NCBI GenBank assembly: GCA_002457515.1
Contig: NTJN01000002.1
Span: 141,873 to 205,872, forward strand
Length of the DNA: 64,000 bases
Source: Pelagibacterales bacterium MED-G40
Lineage (GTDB): Bacteria > Pseudomonadota > Alphaproteobacteria > Pelagibacterales > Pelagibacteraceae
Reading direction: 5' to 3'
How positions within the stretch are numbered: the first letter of the stretch is position 1; the number at the start of each line of letters is the position of its first letter. This document shows, piece after piece, positions 32,927-42,677 of the stretch. The notes under the pieces were generated by a model. That model did no database searches. It saw only the letters and a program-made list of their open reading frames with translations, and was not told the origin of the DNA. A program made the translations under genes and the position numbers.

Positions 32927-34056
32927 AAAAAATATTTATTTTAACAGGAGAACCCTCAGGTGATAAATTAGCTTCAAAAGTTATATCCCAGCTTAAAAAT
33001 TCAAGATCGGACATCCAATACTTGTCTGTCGGAGGAGAGAACTTAAGGGCATTAGGTATAAAATCTCTTTATGATCTGAAAGAGGTTACTTATCTAGGAT
33101 TTACAAGAGTTTTATTAAACATTTTAAAAATTAAAAGTAAAATAAATGAGACAGTAAAGGAAATTCTTAAATTTAAACCCGATATTCTTTTTTCGATAGA
33201 TAGCCCTGATTTCACATTAAGGGTTGCTAAGGAGGTTAAAAAAAGGGACTCGAGTATTAAAACAATTCATTTTGTTGCTCCACAGGTTTGGGTGTGGAGA
33301 GAACATAGGGTTAAACAGCTTAAATCATTTTTAGATCATATCTTATTATTATTCCCGTTTGAAAAGAAATACTTTGATAAAGAGGGAATTCAAACAACTT
33401 TTACCGGACATCCTTTGTTAGAAGAACAAGATAAAAGTAAAGTTGATATTACTCAAATCATCAAAGATAATAAAAAGATTTTTTCTATTTTTCCAGGAAG
33501 TAGATTATCCGAAATTAATATTTTAGTTCCAATTCTGTTTGAGTTTGTAAAAAAAATGAATGAAAAGTATAAAGATTTATTTTTTGTTTTTCATTCTACT
33601 ACAGAACATGTTCAGTTAATTCAAGATTTACTACTTAGAGAGGGATTTAAAAATTGTGGTGCAATTGGCGATGAAAAAATAAAATCACATGTGCTAAAGT
33701 CTTCTATGTTCGCGGTAGCAAAATCTGGAACAGTTTCATTAGAAATTTGTAATGCGAAAGTACCCTCTGTAATTATTTATAAGATGGGTATAATAAACTT
33801 TTTAATAGTCAAAATGTTAGTCAAAGTTAAATTTGCAAATATAATTAATATTGCTGCTGATGAGGAAGTTATTCCAGAATTATTACAATCAAAATGCAAT
33901 CCAAAAAAAATATTTGAGACTGTTGATCGCTTGTTAGGTGATAAAAGCAATTTAGAAAATCAGATAATAAAATCTCAAGGAATTATAAGTAATTTTAAAA
34001 CTAAAAGATCGTCTGAAATAGCTAGTTCTGTTTTAATTCATCATTTAAAAACTTAG
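32923..34056 (+). CDS. lpxB: Lipid-A-disaccharide synthase
   Basis: FILTGEPSGDKLAS, SIDSPDFTLRVAK, VAPQVWVWREHRVKQLK, LPFEKKYFD, FPGSRLSEI. Confidence 0.97.
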   Translation: MKKIFILTGEPSGDKLASKVISQLKNSRSDIQYLSVGGENLRALGIKSLYDLKEVTYLGFTRVLLNILKIKSKINETVKEILKFKPDILFSIDSPDFTLRVAKEVKKRDSSIKTIHFVAPQVWVWREHRVKQLKSFLDHILLLFPFEKKYFDKEGIQTTFTGHPLLEEQDKSKVDITQIIKDNKKIFSIFPGSRLSEINILVPILFEFVKKMNEKYKDLFFVFHSTTEHVQLIQDLLLREGFKNCGAIGDEKIKSHVLKSSMFAVAKSGTVSLEICNAKVPSVIIYKMGIINFLIVKMLVKVKFANIINIAADEEVIPELLQSKCNPKKIFETVDRLLGDKSNLENQIIKSQGIISNFKTKRSSEIASSVLIHHLKT

Positions 34057-34948
34057 CGATAACATCCATTCCTTTATCTTTGACTTTTCTTTCTGCTATG
34101 GAATTATAATTTGTATTAGTATTTATATCGTAGGTGTAGTGAGTTCCATTTTTGTCTTTTATATATTCAATTCCAGCTACTTCTATACCATTTTCTCTTA
34201 ATAACTTTTCATATTTTTTAATTTCTGAATTTTTATAATCTTTAAGAATCATAAATTTATTACCATCAGGGTTGGCTGGACAAAATTTATCATCTACGTT
34301 GCAAGCATCAGCAGGACACAACTCAAAACCTTCAGATGTATCAACTTGGACAGCATATAAAAACTTTCCTTTTACAAATTCAACTCGTGTAATGATTTTT
34401 TCTTTTGAAGAAATATACTCCTGTAATAAAGTAATATTATCAATTGAGTCTTCAAAATCTTGACTTTTCACATATTTTTCTAACTCTTTACTATTTTCAA
34501 AATATTTTACACCCAGTCCTCTTCCACCTCTATTGTGTTTTGTAATAAATGGTTTATTAAATTCTTTTGATCTCTCTATTAATTCGTTTTTATTTTTTGT
34601 GGATAAAGTTTTCGGAAATTTTATATTGAACTTATCTAATTCTTTATACTGTTCTATTTTACTGATTTCTAATTCCAGAGCTCTTGAGTTGTTAATTACC
34701 CTTTTTTTATCTTTTTCAAGCCACTTTAAAAGATCTCTTGTTTTTTCTGGAGCATATCTGTGACCTCTTGAGTGTGAACTTGCACTCATGCGATTATAAA
34801 AAACACCACTTGGTGCCGGTCTTTTTAAATCAATATTTACTTTATTCATGTGCCATTCTTTATAAGGCACTTTTATTTTTTTAAAACTCTCTCTTAATGG
34901 AATTAACCACTCATCATTTTCGTGAATTATATAAATATTTTTTTCCAT
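34022..34948 (-). CDS. ATP-grasp domain protein, RimK/glutathione synthetase-like ligase of unknown substrate
   Basis: PFITKHNRGGRGLGVKYF (glycine-rich ATP-grasp loop), LLQEYI, R/D/N metal-ligand segment YDINTNTNYNS; Cys-containing segment CPADACNVDDKFCPANPDGNKF. Confidence 0.75.
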   Translation of the reverse strand: MEKNIYIIHENDEWLIPLRESFKKIKVPYKEWHMNKVNIDLKRPAPSGVFYNRMSASSHSRGHRYAPEKTRDLLKWLEKDKKRVINNSRALELEISKIEQYKELDKFNIKFPKTLSTKNKNELIERSKEFNKPFITKHNRGGRGLGVKYFENSKELEKYVKSQDFEDSIDNITLLQEYISSKEKIITRVEFVKGKFLYAVQVDTSEGFELCPADACNVDDKFCPANPDGNKFMILKDYKNSEIKKYEKLLRENGIEVAGIEYIKDKNGTHYTYDINTNTNYNSIAERKVKDKGMDVIAKFLNDELKQN

Positions 34949-35000
34949 AAAATTTTAATAAACCATTTTTACTCATTTTATCAACCTAGATTTGCAATAA

Positions 35001-36278
35001 TTATGACGCAGATACTTTAGGCAAGTACGCAAAAGAAGCAGTATCTATACCAGAAGAGTGTTCTCTTCTCATTTTCCATCTCTTGCTTATACCTGCATTT
35101 GCTATACTTATTGCGTGTCTCCCATATTTCATATTTGTATAATCAATTGCTTTCATTAGTTTCTTTGATTTTTTTTCTATGACAGGACTAAATAAATTAA
35201 ACTCACTGGTTTCTGAGTCTTTTAGATTAGATAAAATAATTCCAGCTTTTTGATAAAAGAAACCAGGTTTATAAATTTTCTTTAAAGCACTTCTTGCTTT
35301 CTTTACCATTTCTATACTGTTACTTGTTGCTATTGGAAGATCAATAGTTATTGTATTAGAATAAAATTTTTTATTTTTATTGAAAGGACTTGTTCTTATA
35401 AAAACTGTTAATCTTTTACAAACTTGATTATCTCCTCTTATTTTCTCTGCAGCGTTTAAACAGTAAGTAGTTACAGCTTCCTCTAACTTTTGCAGATCTG
35501 CTACTTTATTTCCAAAAGATCTTGATACACAACAATTTTTTCTTTTTTCTTCATGAAGTTCTAAATTGATACAAGATATTCCACGTAATTCCATAGCTGT
35601 TCGAGATCCTAAAACATTAGTACCTTTTTTAACCCATGTATTAGATGCAATTTTTAACTTATGTGCGTTATCTATTCCATTTTTTATATAAAATTTCGAC
35701 AGTTGTTTACCTACTCCCCAAACATCTCTTATGGGAAATTTTTTTAGCTTTTCATCCACATCTTTATTCAAATATACAACACCTGCCTTTTCTTTTTTTG
35801 CGATATGGTTTGCTACCTTACTTAATGTTTTTGTTGACGAAATACCAACACTTGTAGGAATTCCTGTCCATTTTAAAACTCTTTCACGTATTTTTTTTCC
35901 ATAATCTTCTATTTCTTTTTCTTTTAAGAAGGATAAATCGATGAAAGCCTCATCGATAGAATAAATTTCAACATTAGGCGAAAAAGTCTTTAGTATTCTC
36001 ATCACTCTACGAGACAAATCTCCATATAAAGCATAATTAGATGAAAAAATATTAACCTTATTTTTTTTTATTAATTCTTTTACTTTAAAATAAGGTTCAC
36101 CCATTTTTATTCCAAGAGCTTTAGCCTCGTTGGATCTTGAAATTACACAACCATCGTTATTTGACAAGACTACAACAGGTTTAAATAGTATTTTTGGCTT
36201 GAATAACCTTTCACAAGAAACATAAAAAGAATTGCAGTCAACAAGAGCAATTTTTTTAGTGCAATTTATGTATGACAT
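35001..36278 (-). CDS. umuC: DNA polymerase V catalytic subunit UmuC (Y-family)
   Basis: [76 protein letters not shown]. Confidence 0.96.
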   Translation of the reverse strand: MSYINCTKKIALVDCNSFYVSCERLFKPKILFKPVVVLSNNDGCVISRSNEAKALGIKMGEPYFKVKELIKKNKVNIFSSNYALYGDLSRRVMRILKTFSPNVEIYSIDEAFIDLSFLKEKEIEDYGKKIRERVLKWTGIPTSVGISSTKTLSKVANHIAKKEKAGVVYLNKDVDEKLKKFPIRDVWGVGKQLSKFYIKNGIDNAHKLKIASNTWVKKGTNVLGSRTAMELRGISCINLELHEEKRKNCCVSRSFGNKVADLQKLEEAVTTYCLNAAEKIRGDNQVCKRLTVFIRTSPFNKNKKFYSNTITIDLPIATSNSIEMVKKARSALKKIYKPGFFYQKAGIILSNLKDSETSEFNLFSPVIEKKSKKLMKAIDYTNMKYGRHAISIANAGISKRWKMRREHSSGIDTASFAYLPKVSAS

Positions 36279-36639
36279 AAGTAACCACTCCCCAAATTAT
36301 TACATTAGGATTATCATTTAATTCAATTTTTTTTTGTCCTGATGTTAGATAATTTTTATCTTTTTCTTTCATAAAAGTTTTTACCACTAACTCTTCATTC
36401 ACATTGGCTATTACCGTTGATGAATTTTTTGGATTAATGCTTCTGTCGACAATTAATAAATCTCCATCATGAATACCTACGTTATTCATAGACTTTCCTT
36501 GAACTCTTATTATAAATGTTGCTGGAGCATTTCTTATTAATTGAGAGTTTAAATCTATATCATCTTCAATGTAATCAGTGGCTGGAGATGGAAAACCAGC
36601 TCCAACTTTGTGAATATAAAAGGGTAATTTTAACTTCAT
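36256..36639 (-). CDS. umuD: Translesion polymerase autoproteolytic subunit UmuD
   Basis: [20 protein letters not shown] (Ala-Gly cleavage site), [23 protein letters not shown] (catalytic Ser), EELVVKTF (catalytic Lys). Confidence 0.95.
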   Translation of the reverse strand: MKLKLPFYIHKVGAGFPSPATDYIEDDIDLNSQLIRNAPATFIIRVQGKSMNNVGIHDGDLLIVDRSINPKNSSTVIANVNEELVVKTFMKEKDKNYLTSGQKKIELNDNPNVIIWGVVTYVIHKLH

Positions 36640-36643
36640 AAAT

Positions 36644-36658
36644 GTTCTTGATTTGTTC
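36644..36658. promoter_or_regulatory. Alphaproteobacterial LexA/SOS box upstream of umuD
   Basis: GTTC-TTGATTT-GTTC (minus strand GAAC-N7-GAAC), ending 5 bp from the umuD start codon. Confidence 0.85.
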
Positions 36659-36709
36659 TTTTATAAGTATAAGATATAAAGTCGTCAAGTTTTAATTTGT
36701 GAAATTAAC

Positions 36710-38101
36710 CTATTGGATTTTAGATATTCTTTTCACAACTTCTTCTTTTTTAAGAGAGAGAATGATGTCGTAAATGCCAGGACCGAATTTAGAACCAATA
36801 AGAGAGATTCGCAATGGTTGACCGACACCTTTAAAATTAGTTTTGTGTTTCTTAATTAGTTCATTTACTAATTTTTCAAGACTAGCCTTACTTATTGTTT
36901 GTATTTTCTTAAATTCAGCTAAAAACTCGTTTAAAATTTTCTTTGATGGATTGTCTAAAAGTCTTAAATCATCTTTAGAAATCTCTATATTTTCTTGTAG
37001 AATGTATTGCGCATTTTTGTAGATATCATCGAGAGTTTTTGCTTTATTTTTAAGAAAACTTATTGATCTTATAATAGAATCCTCTTTTGATTTATCTATA
37101 TTTCTTCCAAATTTTTCTGAATGAATTTTTAGAAGTTTAAATAATTCTTTTTCATTCATATTCTTAATATAATGTTCGTTCAAGGACAGTATTCTAGACA
37201 TATCGAGTTTAGAAGGAGATTTTCCGATTCCTTTTAAATCAAATAAATCAATACTTTCTTGTTTCGAAAATATTTCTTTATCTTTATAAGACCATCCAAG
37301 TCTTAATAAATAATTTCTCAATGCATCTGAAATTACTCCTATTTTTATATAATCTTGAAGTGTAGAGGCATTATCTCTTTTAGATAACTTTTTTCCTTTT
37401 TCACTGTGAATTAACGGTATGTGAGCAAAATTAGGCACCTCCCATCCCATTGCATCATAAATTTGTTTTTGTTTAAATGTATTAATCATATGATCATCAC
37501 CTCTAATAACATGGGTAATTTTCATTTCATGATCATCAACAGTGGCTGATAATTGATAAGTTGGAGATTTGTCTTTTCTCAAAATAACAAAATCTTCAAT
37601 TGTAGAATTGGAAATATTCCTTTCTCCTTGCACTAAATCTCTTATAATAGCATTTCCTGAAATTTTACATTTAAAACGAATAACTGGTTTAATATCTTTT
37701 GGGATTTGAAGATCTGTCGAGTCTCTCCATTTTCTATTGTAAATATATGGAATACCTTTTTTTTTACAATTTTCTTTTTGTTCATTGATTTCCTCTTCAG
37801 AGCAGTAACACTTATATGCGTAACCCTTTTTAAGAAGCTCTTCAGCGATCGCAACATGTTTTGAAATATTTTTTGATTGAATATATTCTTCTCCATCATG
37901 TTCTATTCCCAACCATGCTAATGAAGAAATAATTTGTTTTTTAAACTCTTCTTTAGATCTTTCTTTGTCTGTATCTTCAATTCTCAAAAAATACTTCCCC
38001 TTATTTTTTTTTGCGAGAAGCCAATTAAAAAGGGCTGTTCTGACTCCACCAATATGGAGCGGTCCGGTAGGAGAGGGTGCAAACCTACAAATGAAAGTCA
38101 T
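36710..38101 (-). CDS. gltX: Glutamyl-tRNA synthetase
   Basis: RFAPSPTGPLHIGGVRTALFNWLLAKK, LRIEDTDKERS, KLSKRDNA (KMSKS-type). Confidence 0.97.
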   Translation of the reverse strand: MTFICRFAPSPTGPLHIGGVRTALFNWLLAKKNKGKYFLRIEDTDKERSKEEFKKQIISSLAWLGIEHDGEEYIQSKNISKHVAIAEELLKKGYAYKCYCSEEEINEQKENCKKKGIPYIYNRKWRDSTDLQIPKDIKPVIRFKCKISGNAIIRDLVQGERNISNSTIEDFVILRKDKSPTYQLSATVDDHEMKITHVIRGDDHMINTFKQKQIYDAMGWEVPNFAHIPLIHSEKGKKLSKRDNASTLQDYIKIGVISDALRNYLLRLGWSYKDKEIFSKQESIDLFDLKGIGKSPSKLDMSRILSLNEHYIKNMNEKELFKLLKIHSEKFGRNIDKSKEDSIIRSISFLKNKAKTLDDIYKNAQYILQENIEISKDDLRLLDNPSKKILNEFLAEFKKIQTISKASLEKLVNELIKKHKTNFKGVGQPLRISLIGSKFGPGIYDIILSLKKEEVVKRISKIQ

Positions 38102-38120
38102 TTAAATTAATTAGACTATT

Positions 38121-38795
38121 TTAATGGAAGTTTCTATATAAAGAGACTAGTTTTCCTTGAATTTTTATTCTATTAGCAGCGTAAATTTTAGTATCATAAT
38201 TTTCGTTAGCACTTTCTAAAGCGACAGTATTACCTTTTTTTCTAATTCTTTTTAGAGTTGCTTCTTGATCATCTATTAAAACGACTGCGATTTGACCATT
38301 GTCTGCAGTAGAAGACTTCTTAATTATAACAGTGTCTCCATCATTAATACCTGCCTCAATCATTGAGTCACCTTTAATTTTAAGACCAAAATGTTCGCCA
38401 TTATTTTGAAGGTCAGTTGGTAAAGCGACTTTATCAACCTCTTGTTGTATTGCTTCTATAGGTGTTCCCGCTGCAATACTGCCTAACACTGAAACTTTGC
38501 TAGATTTTTTGTTTGTTTTATCTAAACCTCCCTTAATTACACTGGGCGTGAATGAATTAAAGATGTCATTAGCACTTGCGTTTTCAGGTAACTTAACAAC
38601 CTCCAATGCTCTTGCTTTGTGTGCTAATCTTTTGACAAAACCCCTCTCTTCAAGGGCAGAAATCAATCTATGAATACCTGATTTCGACTTTAAGTTGAGT
38701 GAATTTTTCATCTCCTCATATGACGGTGATATCCCTGAGGATCTAATTTTTTTATTTATATAAATTAATAAGTTTTTTTGTTTTTTTGTAAGCAT
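38121..38795 (-). CDS. lexA: LexA repressor
   Basis: N-terminal HTH (LTKKQKNLLIYINKKI...SPSYEEMKNSL), VLGSIAAGTPIEA cleavage site, KGDSMIEAGINDGDTVII; ORF opens at 38813, LexA start probably ATG at 38795. Confidence 0.96.
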   Translation of the reverse strand: MLTKKQKNLLIYINKKIRSSGISPSYEEMKNSLNLKSKSGIHRLISALEERGFVKRLAHKARALEVVKLPENASANDIFNSFTPSVIKGGLDKTNKKSSKVSVLGSIAAGTPIEAIQQEVDKVALPTDLQNNGEHFGLKIKGDSMIEAGINDGDTVIIKKSSTADNGQIAVVLIDDQEATLKRIRKKGNTVALESANENYDTKIYAANRIKIQGKLVSLYRNFH

Positions 38796-38817
38796 AGAAC
38801 AAACCTCGTACATTTCT

Positions 38818-38832
38818 GTTCTACAAAAGTTC
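38818..38832. promoter_or_regulatory. Alphaproteobacterial LexA/SOS box upstream of lexA (autoregulatory)
   Basis: GTTC-TACAAAA-GTTC (minus strand GAAC-N7-GAAC), just upstream of lexA. Confidence 0.88.
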
Positions 38833-38864
38833 TACTATAATATCAACGTTAAATTATCCTTAAA

Positions 38865-39659
38865 TCAAGCCTTTATTTGAAGGATTTTCTCTAGTAAGGA
38901 GGGTTTTTTGTCCAGATCTTTAAGAAGTGATTCACCAATCAGAAAATTATTTATCTTAGTTTTTTTTACTATTTCCCTGACTTCTTTTTCAGATTTTATT
39001 CCACTTTCACATATTAAAGGTTCAGGATGATTAGATAATATTTTATGTAATTCATAAGTTGTTTGAATATCTGTTTTAAGAGTTTTAAGATTTCTATTAT
39101 TAATTCCAATTATAGAATTTTTAAAATTAAGTGCACTTTTAGCCTCTTCATTTGTATGCACTTCAACTATAGTGCTCATGTTTAGTTCTTCTGCAATACT
39201 ATGGATTTCTTTTGCAGTTTGATTGTTAATAGCCGATAGAATAATTAATATGGCATCAGCACCAAAACTTCTTGCAAGATAAACTTGATAAGAGTCGATC
39301 ATAAAATCTTTACACAAAACAGGTAGCTTAACTTCTTTTTTAATTTCATAAATATCTTCTAGTTTTCCTTTAAAATAATTTTCCTCTGTTAAAACAGAAA
39401 GACAATCTGCACCAGAAACCAAGTATTGTTTAGCAATTAATTTTGGATCATAGTTTTCAACAATAGTACCTGCTGATGGGCTGGCTTTTTTTATCTCCGC
39501 AACAACTGAAATTTTATTTTTTTTTAATTCATCTTTAAAGTTTAAGTAATTACCATATTTAGATATCTTTTTTTTAAGATCTCCGATGGAAAAAAATTTT
39601 TTGTATTTTTCTACGCTATTTTTTTTATCAGAAACTATTTTTTCTAAGATATTATTCAT
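38865..39659 (-). CDS. trpC: Indole-3-glycerol phosphate synthase
   Basis: VVAEIKKASPSAGTI, LSVLTEENYFKG, LPVLCKDFMIDSYQVYLARSFGADAILII, GINNRNLKT. Confidence 0.97.
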   Translation of the reverse strand: MNNILEKIVSDKKNSVEKYKKFFSIGDLKKKISKYGNYLNFKDELKKNKISVVAEIKKASPSAGTIVENYDPKLIAKQYLVSGADCLSVLTEENYFKGKLEDIYEIKKEVKLPVLCKDFMIDSYQVYLARSFGADAILIILSAINNQTAKEIHSIAEELNMSTIVEVHTNEEAKSALNFKNSIIGINNRNLKTLKTDIQTTYELHKILSNHPEPLICESGIKSEKEVREIVKKTKINNFLIGESLLKDLDKKPSLLEKILQIKA

Positions 39660-40648
39660 TTATATAGTTTTGAAATTTTTTTTATAACTTCTCCTGAAAG
39701 AATATGTTGTCTTAATATTTCATATCCTTCTTTAAAACTTGTTGACTTTTCTGCAACAATCAAACCTGCAGCAGCATTTAAACAAACTGCAACAGAGAAG
39801 TCATTATCTTTGCCTTGAAATATTTCTCTAATTTTTTCAGCATTATATTCTGGATCTTTTCCAATAATATTCTCAAAACCAGTAGTTTTTATATTCAGAT
39901 CTTTTGGATTAAAATCATATTCTTTTATATTTCCACTATTTAACTCAACTACTTTCGTAATAGCATAAGGGGAAATTTCATCTAACCCATCTTCACTGTT
40001 AACAATTAATGCTTTTTTTAAATTCAAATTATTAAGAGCTTCTCCAAAAGTTTTGAGCAAACCTTTTTCAAAAACACCAACGACTTGCCTTTTGACTTTT
40101 GCGGGATTACTTAGAGGTCCAATCAAATTAAATATTGTTCTTTTTCCAATTTTTTTTCTAACTGGTCCGACATATTTCATTGCAGAATGATATCCTGGAG
40201 CAAACATAAATCCAAAGTTATTATCACTTATACTTTTTTCTACATCCTTAGGTTCAAGATTTATATTGATGTTCAATTTTTCCAAAACGTCCGCAGAACC
40301 ACATTTTGAAGAAACAGATTTGTTTCCGTGTTTAGCAACTTTAACTCCAAAACTAGATAATAATAAAGCAGCTGCTGTTGAAATATTTAATGTATTTTTT
40401 CCATCTCCTCCAGTTCCACATGTATCTATAGCGTTTTCAGGCACGCTTACTTTAGTTGCTTTTTCTCGCAAAATATAAACACCGCCAGCAATTTCTTCTG
40501 AAGTTTCTCCTTTTGCAGAAGATAAAGTTAAAAATTCATGAATTTGTTCTTCTTTAATTTTACCTGACATCATGTTTTCAAAAGCAGATTTGCTTTCTTC
40601 AAAACTTAAGTTTTGTCTATTTTTAAGTTTTTTAATAATTTCATCCAT
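39656..40648 (-). CDS. trpD: Anthranilate phosphoribosyltransferase
   Basis: DTCGTGGDGKNTLNISTAAALL, KHGNKSVSSKCGSADVLE, FMFAPGYHSAMKYVGPVRKKIGKRTIFNLIGPLSNPA. Confidence 0.97.
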   Translation of the reverse strand: MDEIIKKLKNRQNLSFEESKSAFENMMSGKIKEEQIHEFLTLSSAKGETSEEIAGGVYILREKATKVSVPENAIDTCGTGGDGKNTLNISTAAALLLSSFGVKVAKHGNKSVSSKCGSADVLEKLNININLEPKDVEKSISDNNFGFMFAPGYHSAMKYVGPVRKKIGKRTIFNLIGPLSNPAKVKRQVVGVFEKGLLKTFGEALNNLNLKKALIVNSEDGLDEISPYAITKVVELNSGNIKEYDFNPKDLNIKTTGFENIIGKDPEYNAEKIREIFQGKDNDFSVAVCLNAAAGLIVAEKSTSFKEGYEILRQHILSGEVIKKISKLYK

Positions 40649-40649
40649 T

Positions 40650-41219
40650 TTATTTATATTTTAAAAAATTTTTGATTAATCTCATTCCTTCTTTTGTATT
40701 AATGCTCTCAGGGTGAAATTGAACTCCATGAACATTATAGTCTTTATGCATAATTCCCATTATAGTCTTATTCTTAGTTTCTGCTGTAATTACAAGACAT
40801 TTTGGTAATTTTTTTCTGTCAACAATTAAACTGTGATATCTAGTTGCCAAAAAATTTGATTTAGAGTTTTTAAATATACCTACTTTTTTATGTTTTATCT
40901 TGCTCATTTTTCCATGCATCAAGTTTTTAGCCCCAATAATTTTTGCACCAAAAACCTGACCAATTATTTGATGGCCTAAACAAACTCCTAAAATTGGAAT
41001 TTTTTTATATAAATCTCTTACAATTTTTAAACAATTTCCTGTTTGATTTGGATTTCCTGGACCTGGAGAAATAACAATCTTTTTATATTTATTTTTTAAA
41101 ATTAATCTTGTAGTAACTTTGTCATTTCTTATAACGTCTACTTTACATTTAAAATAGGATAAATAGTGATATAAATTATACGTAAAGCTATCGTAGTTAT
41201 CTATTAATATAACTCTCAT
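40650..41219 (-). CDS. trpG: Anthranilate synthase component II (glutamine amidotransferase)
   Basis: IDNYDSFTYNLYHYL, ISPGPGNPNQTG, LGVCLGHQIIGQVFGA, HGVQFHPESI. Confidence 0.95.
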   Translation of the reverse strand: MRVILIDNYDSFTYNLYHYLSYFKCKVDVIRNDKVTTRLILKNKYKKIVISPGPGNPNQTGNCLKIVRDLYKKIPILGVCLGHQIIGQVFGAKIIGAKNLMHGKMSKIKHKKVGIFKNSKSNFLATRYHSLIVDRKKLPKCLVITAETKNKTIMGIMHKDYNVHGVQFHPESINTKEGMRLIKNFLKYK

Positions 41220-42677
41220 TTAATCAACTGCCTTCATTAGTGCTTTAGCTTTATTTACTGTTTCTTGGTATTCTTTTTCAGGCTTGCTGTCAGCTACAAT
41301 CCCGGCTCCAGACTGAACATAAAACTTATTGTTTATTATCAATGCAGTTCTAAGAGCAATACAGGTATCAAATTCTTTGTTAGAGGTAAAATAACCAATT
41401 CCCCCAGCATAGAGTTTTCTTTTATTTTTCTCCAACTTATCTATTATTTCCATAGCTCTGATTTTAGGAGCTCCACTTACTGTTCCTGCAGGAAAACCGG
41501 CAAGAAGAGTTTCAAATAATGATTTCTTTTTATTAAAACTTCCGACAACATTAGAAACTATATGCATAACATGAGAATATTTTTCTATATTAAATCTTTC
41601 AGTAACATTGACAGTGTTTTCTTTAGAAACTTTTCCAACATCATTTCTTCCCAAATCTAACAACATTAAGTGCTCGGCAAGTTCTTTTTTATCTTTCAAG
41701 AGGTCTTTTTTAAATTTGAGATCTTGAATTTTATTTTTTCCTCTTGGTCTTGTTCCTGCAATTGGTCTAACTGTTATTTTATTATTTCTAAGTCTTACTA
41801 GAATTTCCGGACTACTACCCAAAATTTTGAAATCTTCAAAATTGAAATAAAACATAAAGGGAGATGGATTTAATTTCCTTAATTCGTTATAAATTTCTAA
41901 TGGCTGTTTTTCAAACTTTCTCTCAAATCTTTGACTTAAAACAACCTGAAAAATATCACCTGCAGTGATATGTTCTTGAGCTTTTTTAACAATCGATTTA
42001 AATCTTGCTTTAGAAATATTGCTCTTAATTTTATTTTTATTTGTTTTAAAAGTAAATTTATCAGGTAATACCAATTCCTCATAATATCGAAACATTTTGA
42101 AGTTTTTTTTAATTTGTTGATATTTTTCAAAATAATTATCAATTTTTGTATCTGAAAAGATATTTTCTATGTAAAAAATTTTCTTTTTTAAATTATCGTA
42201 TATAACAAGACTTTTTGGTCTTAGAATTCTTACGTCTGGAATTTTAAGATCATCTTTACATTTGTTAGGTATGTTTTCGATATATCTTATTACGTCATAA
42301 GAAAAATAACCAACCAACATAGAGGCCATAGAAGGAAGTTCTTGAGGAATTTTCATTTTAAATTTATCAATTAAATTATTTAAAAATTTAAGTGGATTTG
42401 ATTTAATTCTTTTTAATTTTCCACTAGACTTAATATTTATGTTTTTATCTTTTATATCCCACATTTTATCAGGGTTTAAACCGATAATTGTATATCTGCC
42501 TCTTAATTTACCTTTTTCTACAGACTCAAAAATAAAGCTATTTTTTTCAACTAATAAAAATTTAAATAAGTTTTCAACCTTGGAATAACTTTTGCACTTA
42601 TTTACGGTAAAAATAATTTGATTAATTTTGTTCTTATGGTTTTGTTTAAATTTTGCGAAACTGATGTTTAGCTTCAT
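41220..42677 (-). CDS. trpE: Anthranilate synthase component I
   Basis: FQVVLSQRFE, RPIAGTRPRGK, LMLLDLGRNDVGKVS, AGFPAGTVSGAPKIRAMEIID. Confidence 0.97.
   Translation of the reverse strand: MKLNISFAKFKQNHKNKINQIIFTVNKCKSYSKVENLFKFLLVEKNSFIFESVEKGKLRGRYTIIGLNPDKMWDIKDKNINIKSSGKLKRIKSNPLKFLNNLIDKFKMKIPQELPSMASMLVGYFSYDVIRYIENIPNKCKDDLKIPDVRILRPKSLVIYDNLKKKIFYIENIFSDTKIDNYFEKYQQIKKNFKMFRYYEELVLPDKFTFKTNKNKIKSNISKARFKSIVKKAQEHITAGDIFQVVLSQRFERKFEKQPLEIYNELRKLNPSPFMFYFNFEDFKILGSSPEILVRLRNNKITVRPIAGTRPRGKNKIQDLKFKKDLLKDKKELAEHLMLLDLGRNDVGKVSKENTVNVTERFNIEKYSHVMHIVSNVVGSFNKKKSLFETLLAGFPAGTVSGAPKIRAMEIIDKLEKNKRKLYAGGIGYFTSNKEFDTCIALRTALIINNKFYVQSGAGIVADSKPEKEYQETVNKAKALMKAVD

Noticed and set aside
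34022-34056. 35-bp 3' overlap between lpxB and the ATP-grasp gene as a regulatory antisense pair
   Set aside because: Short convergent overlaps are common in compact genomes (another at 50657-50674); no further evidence of regulation.
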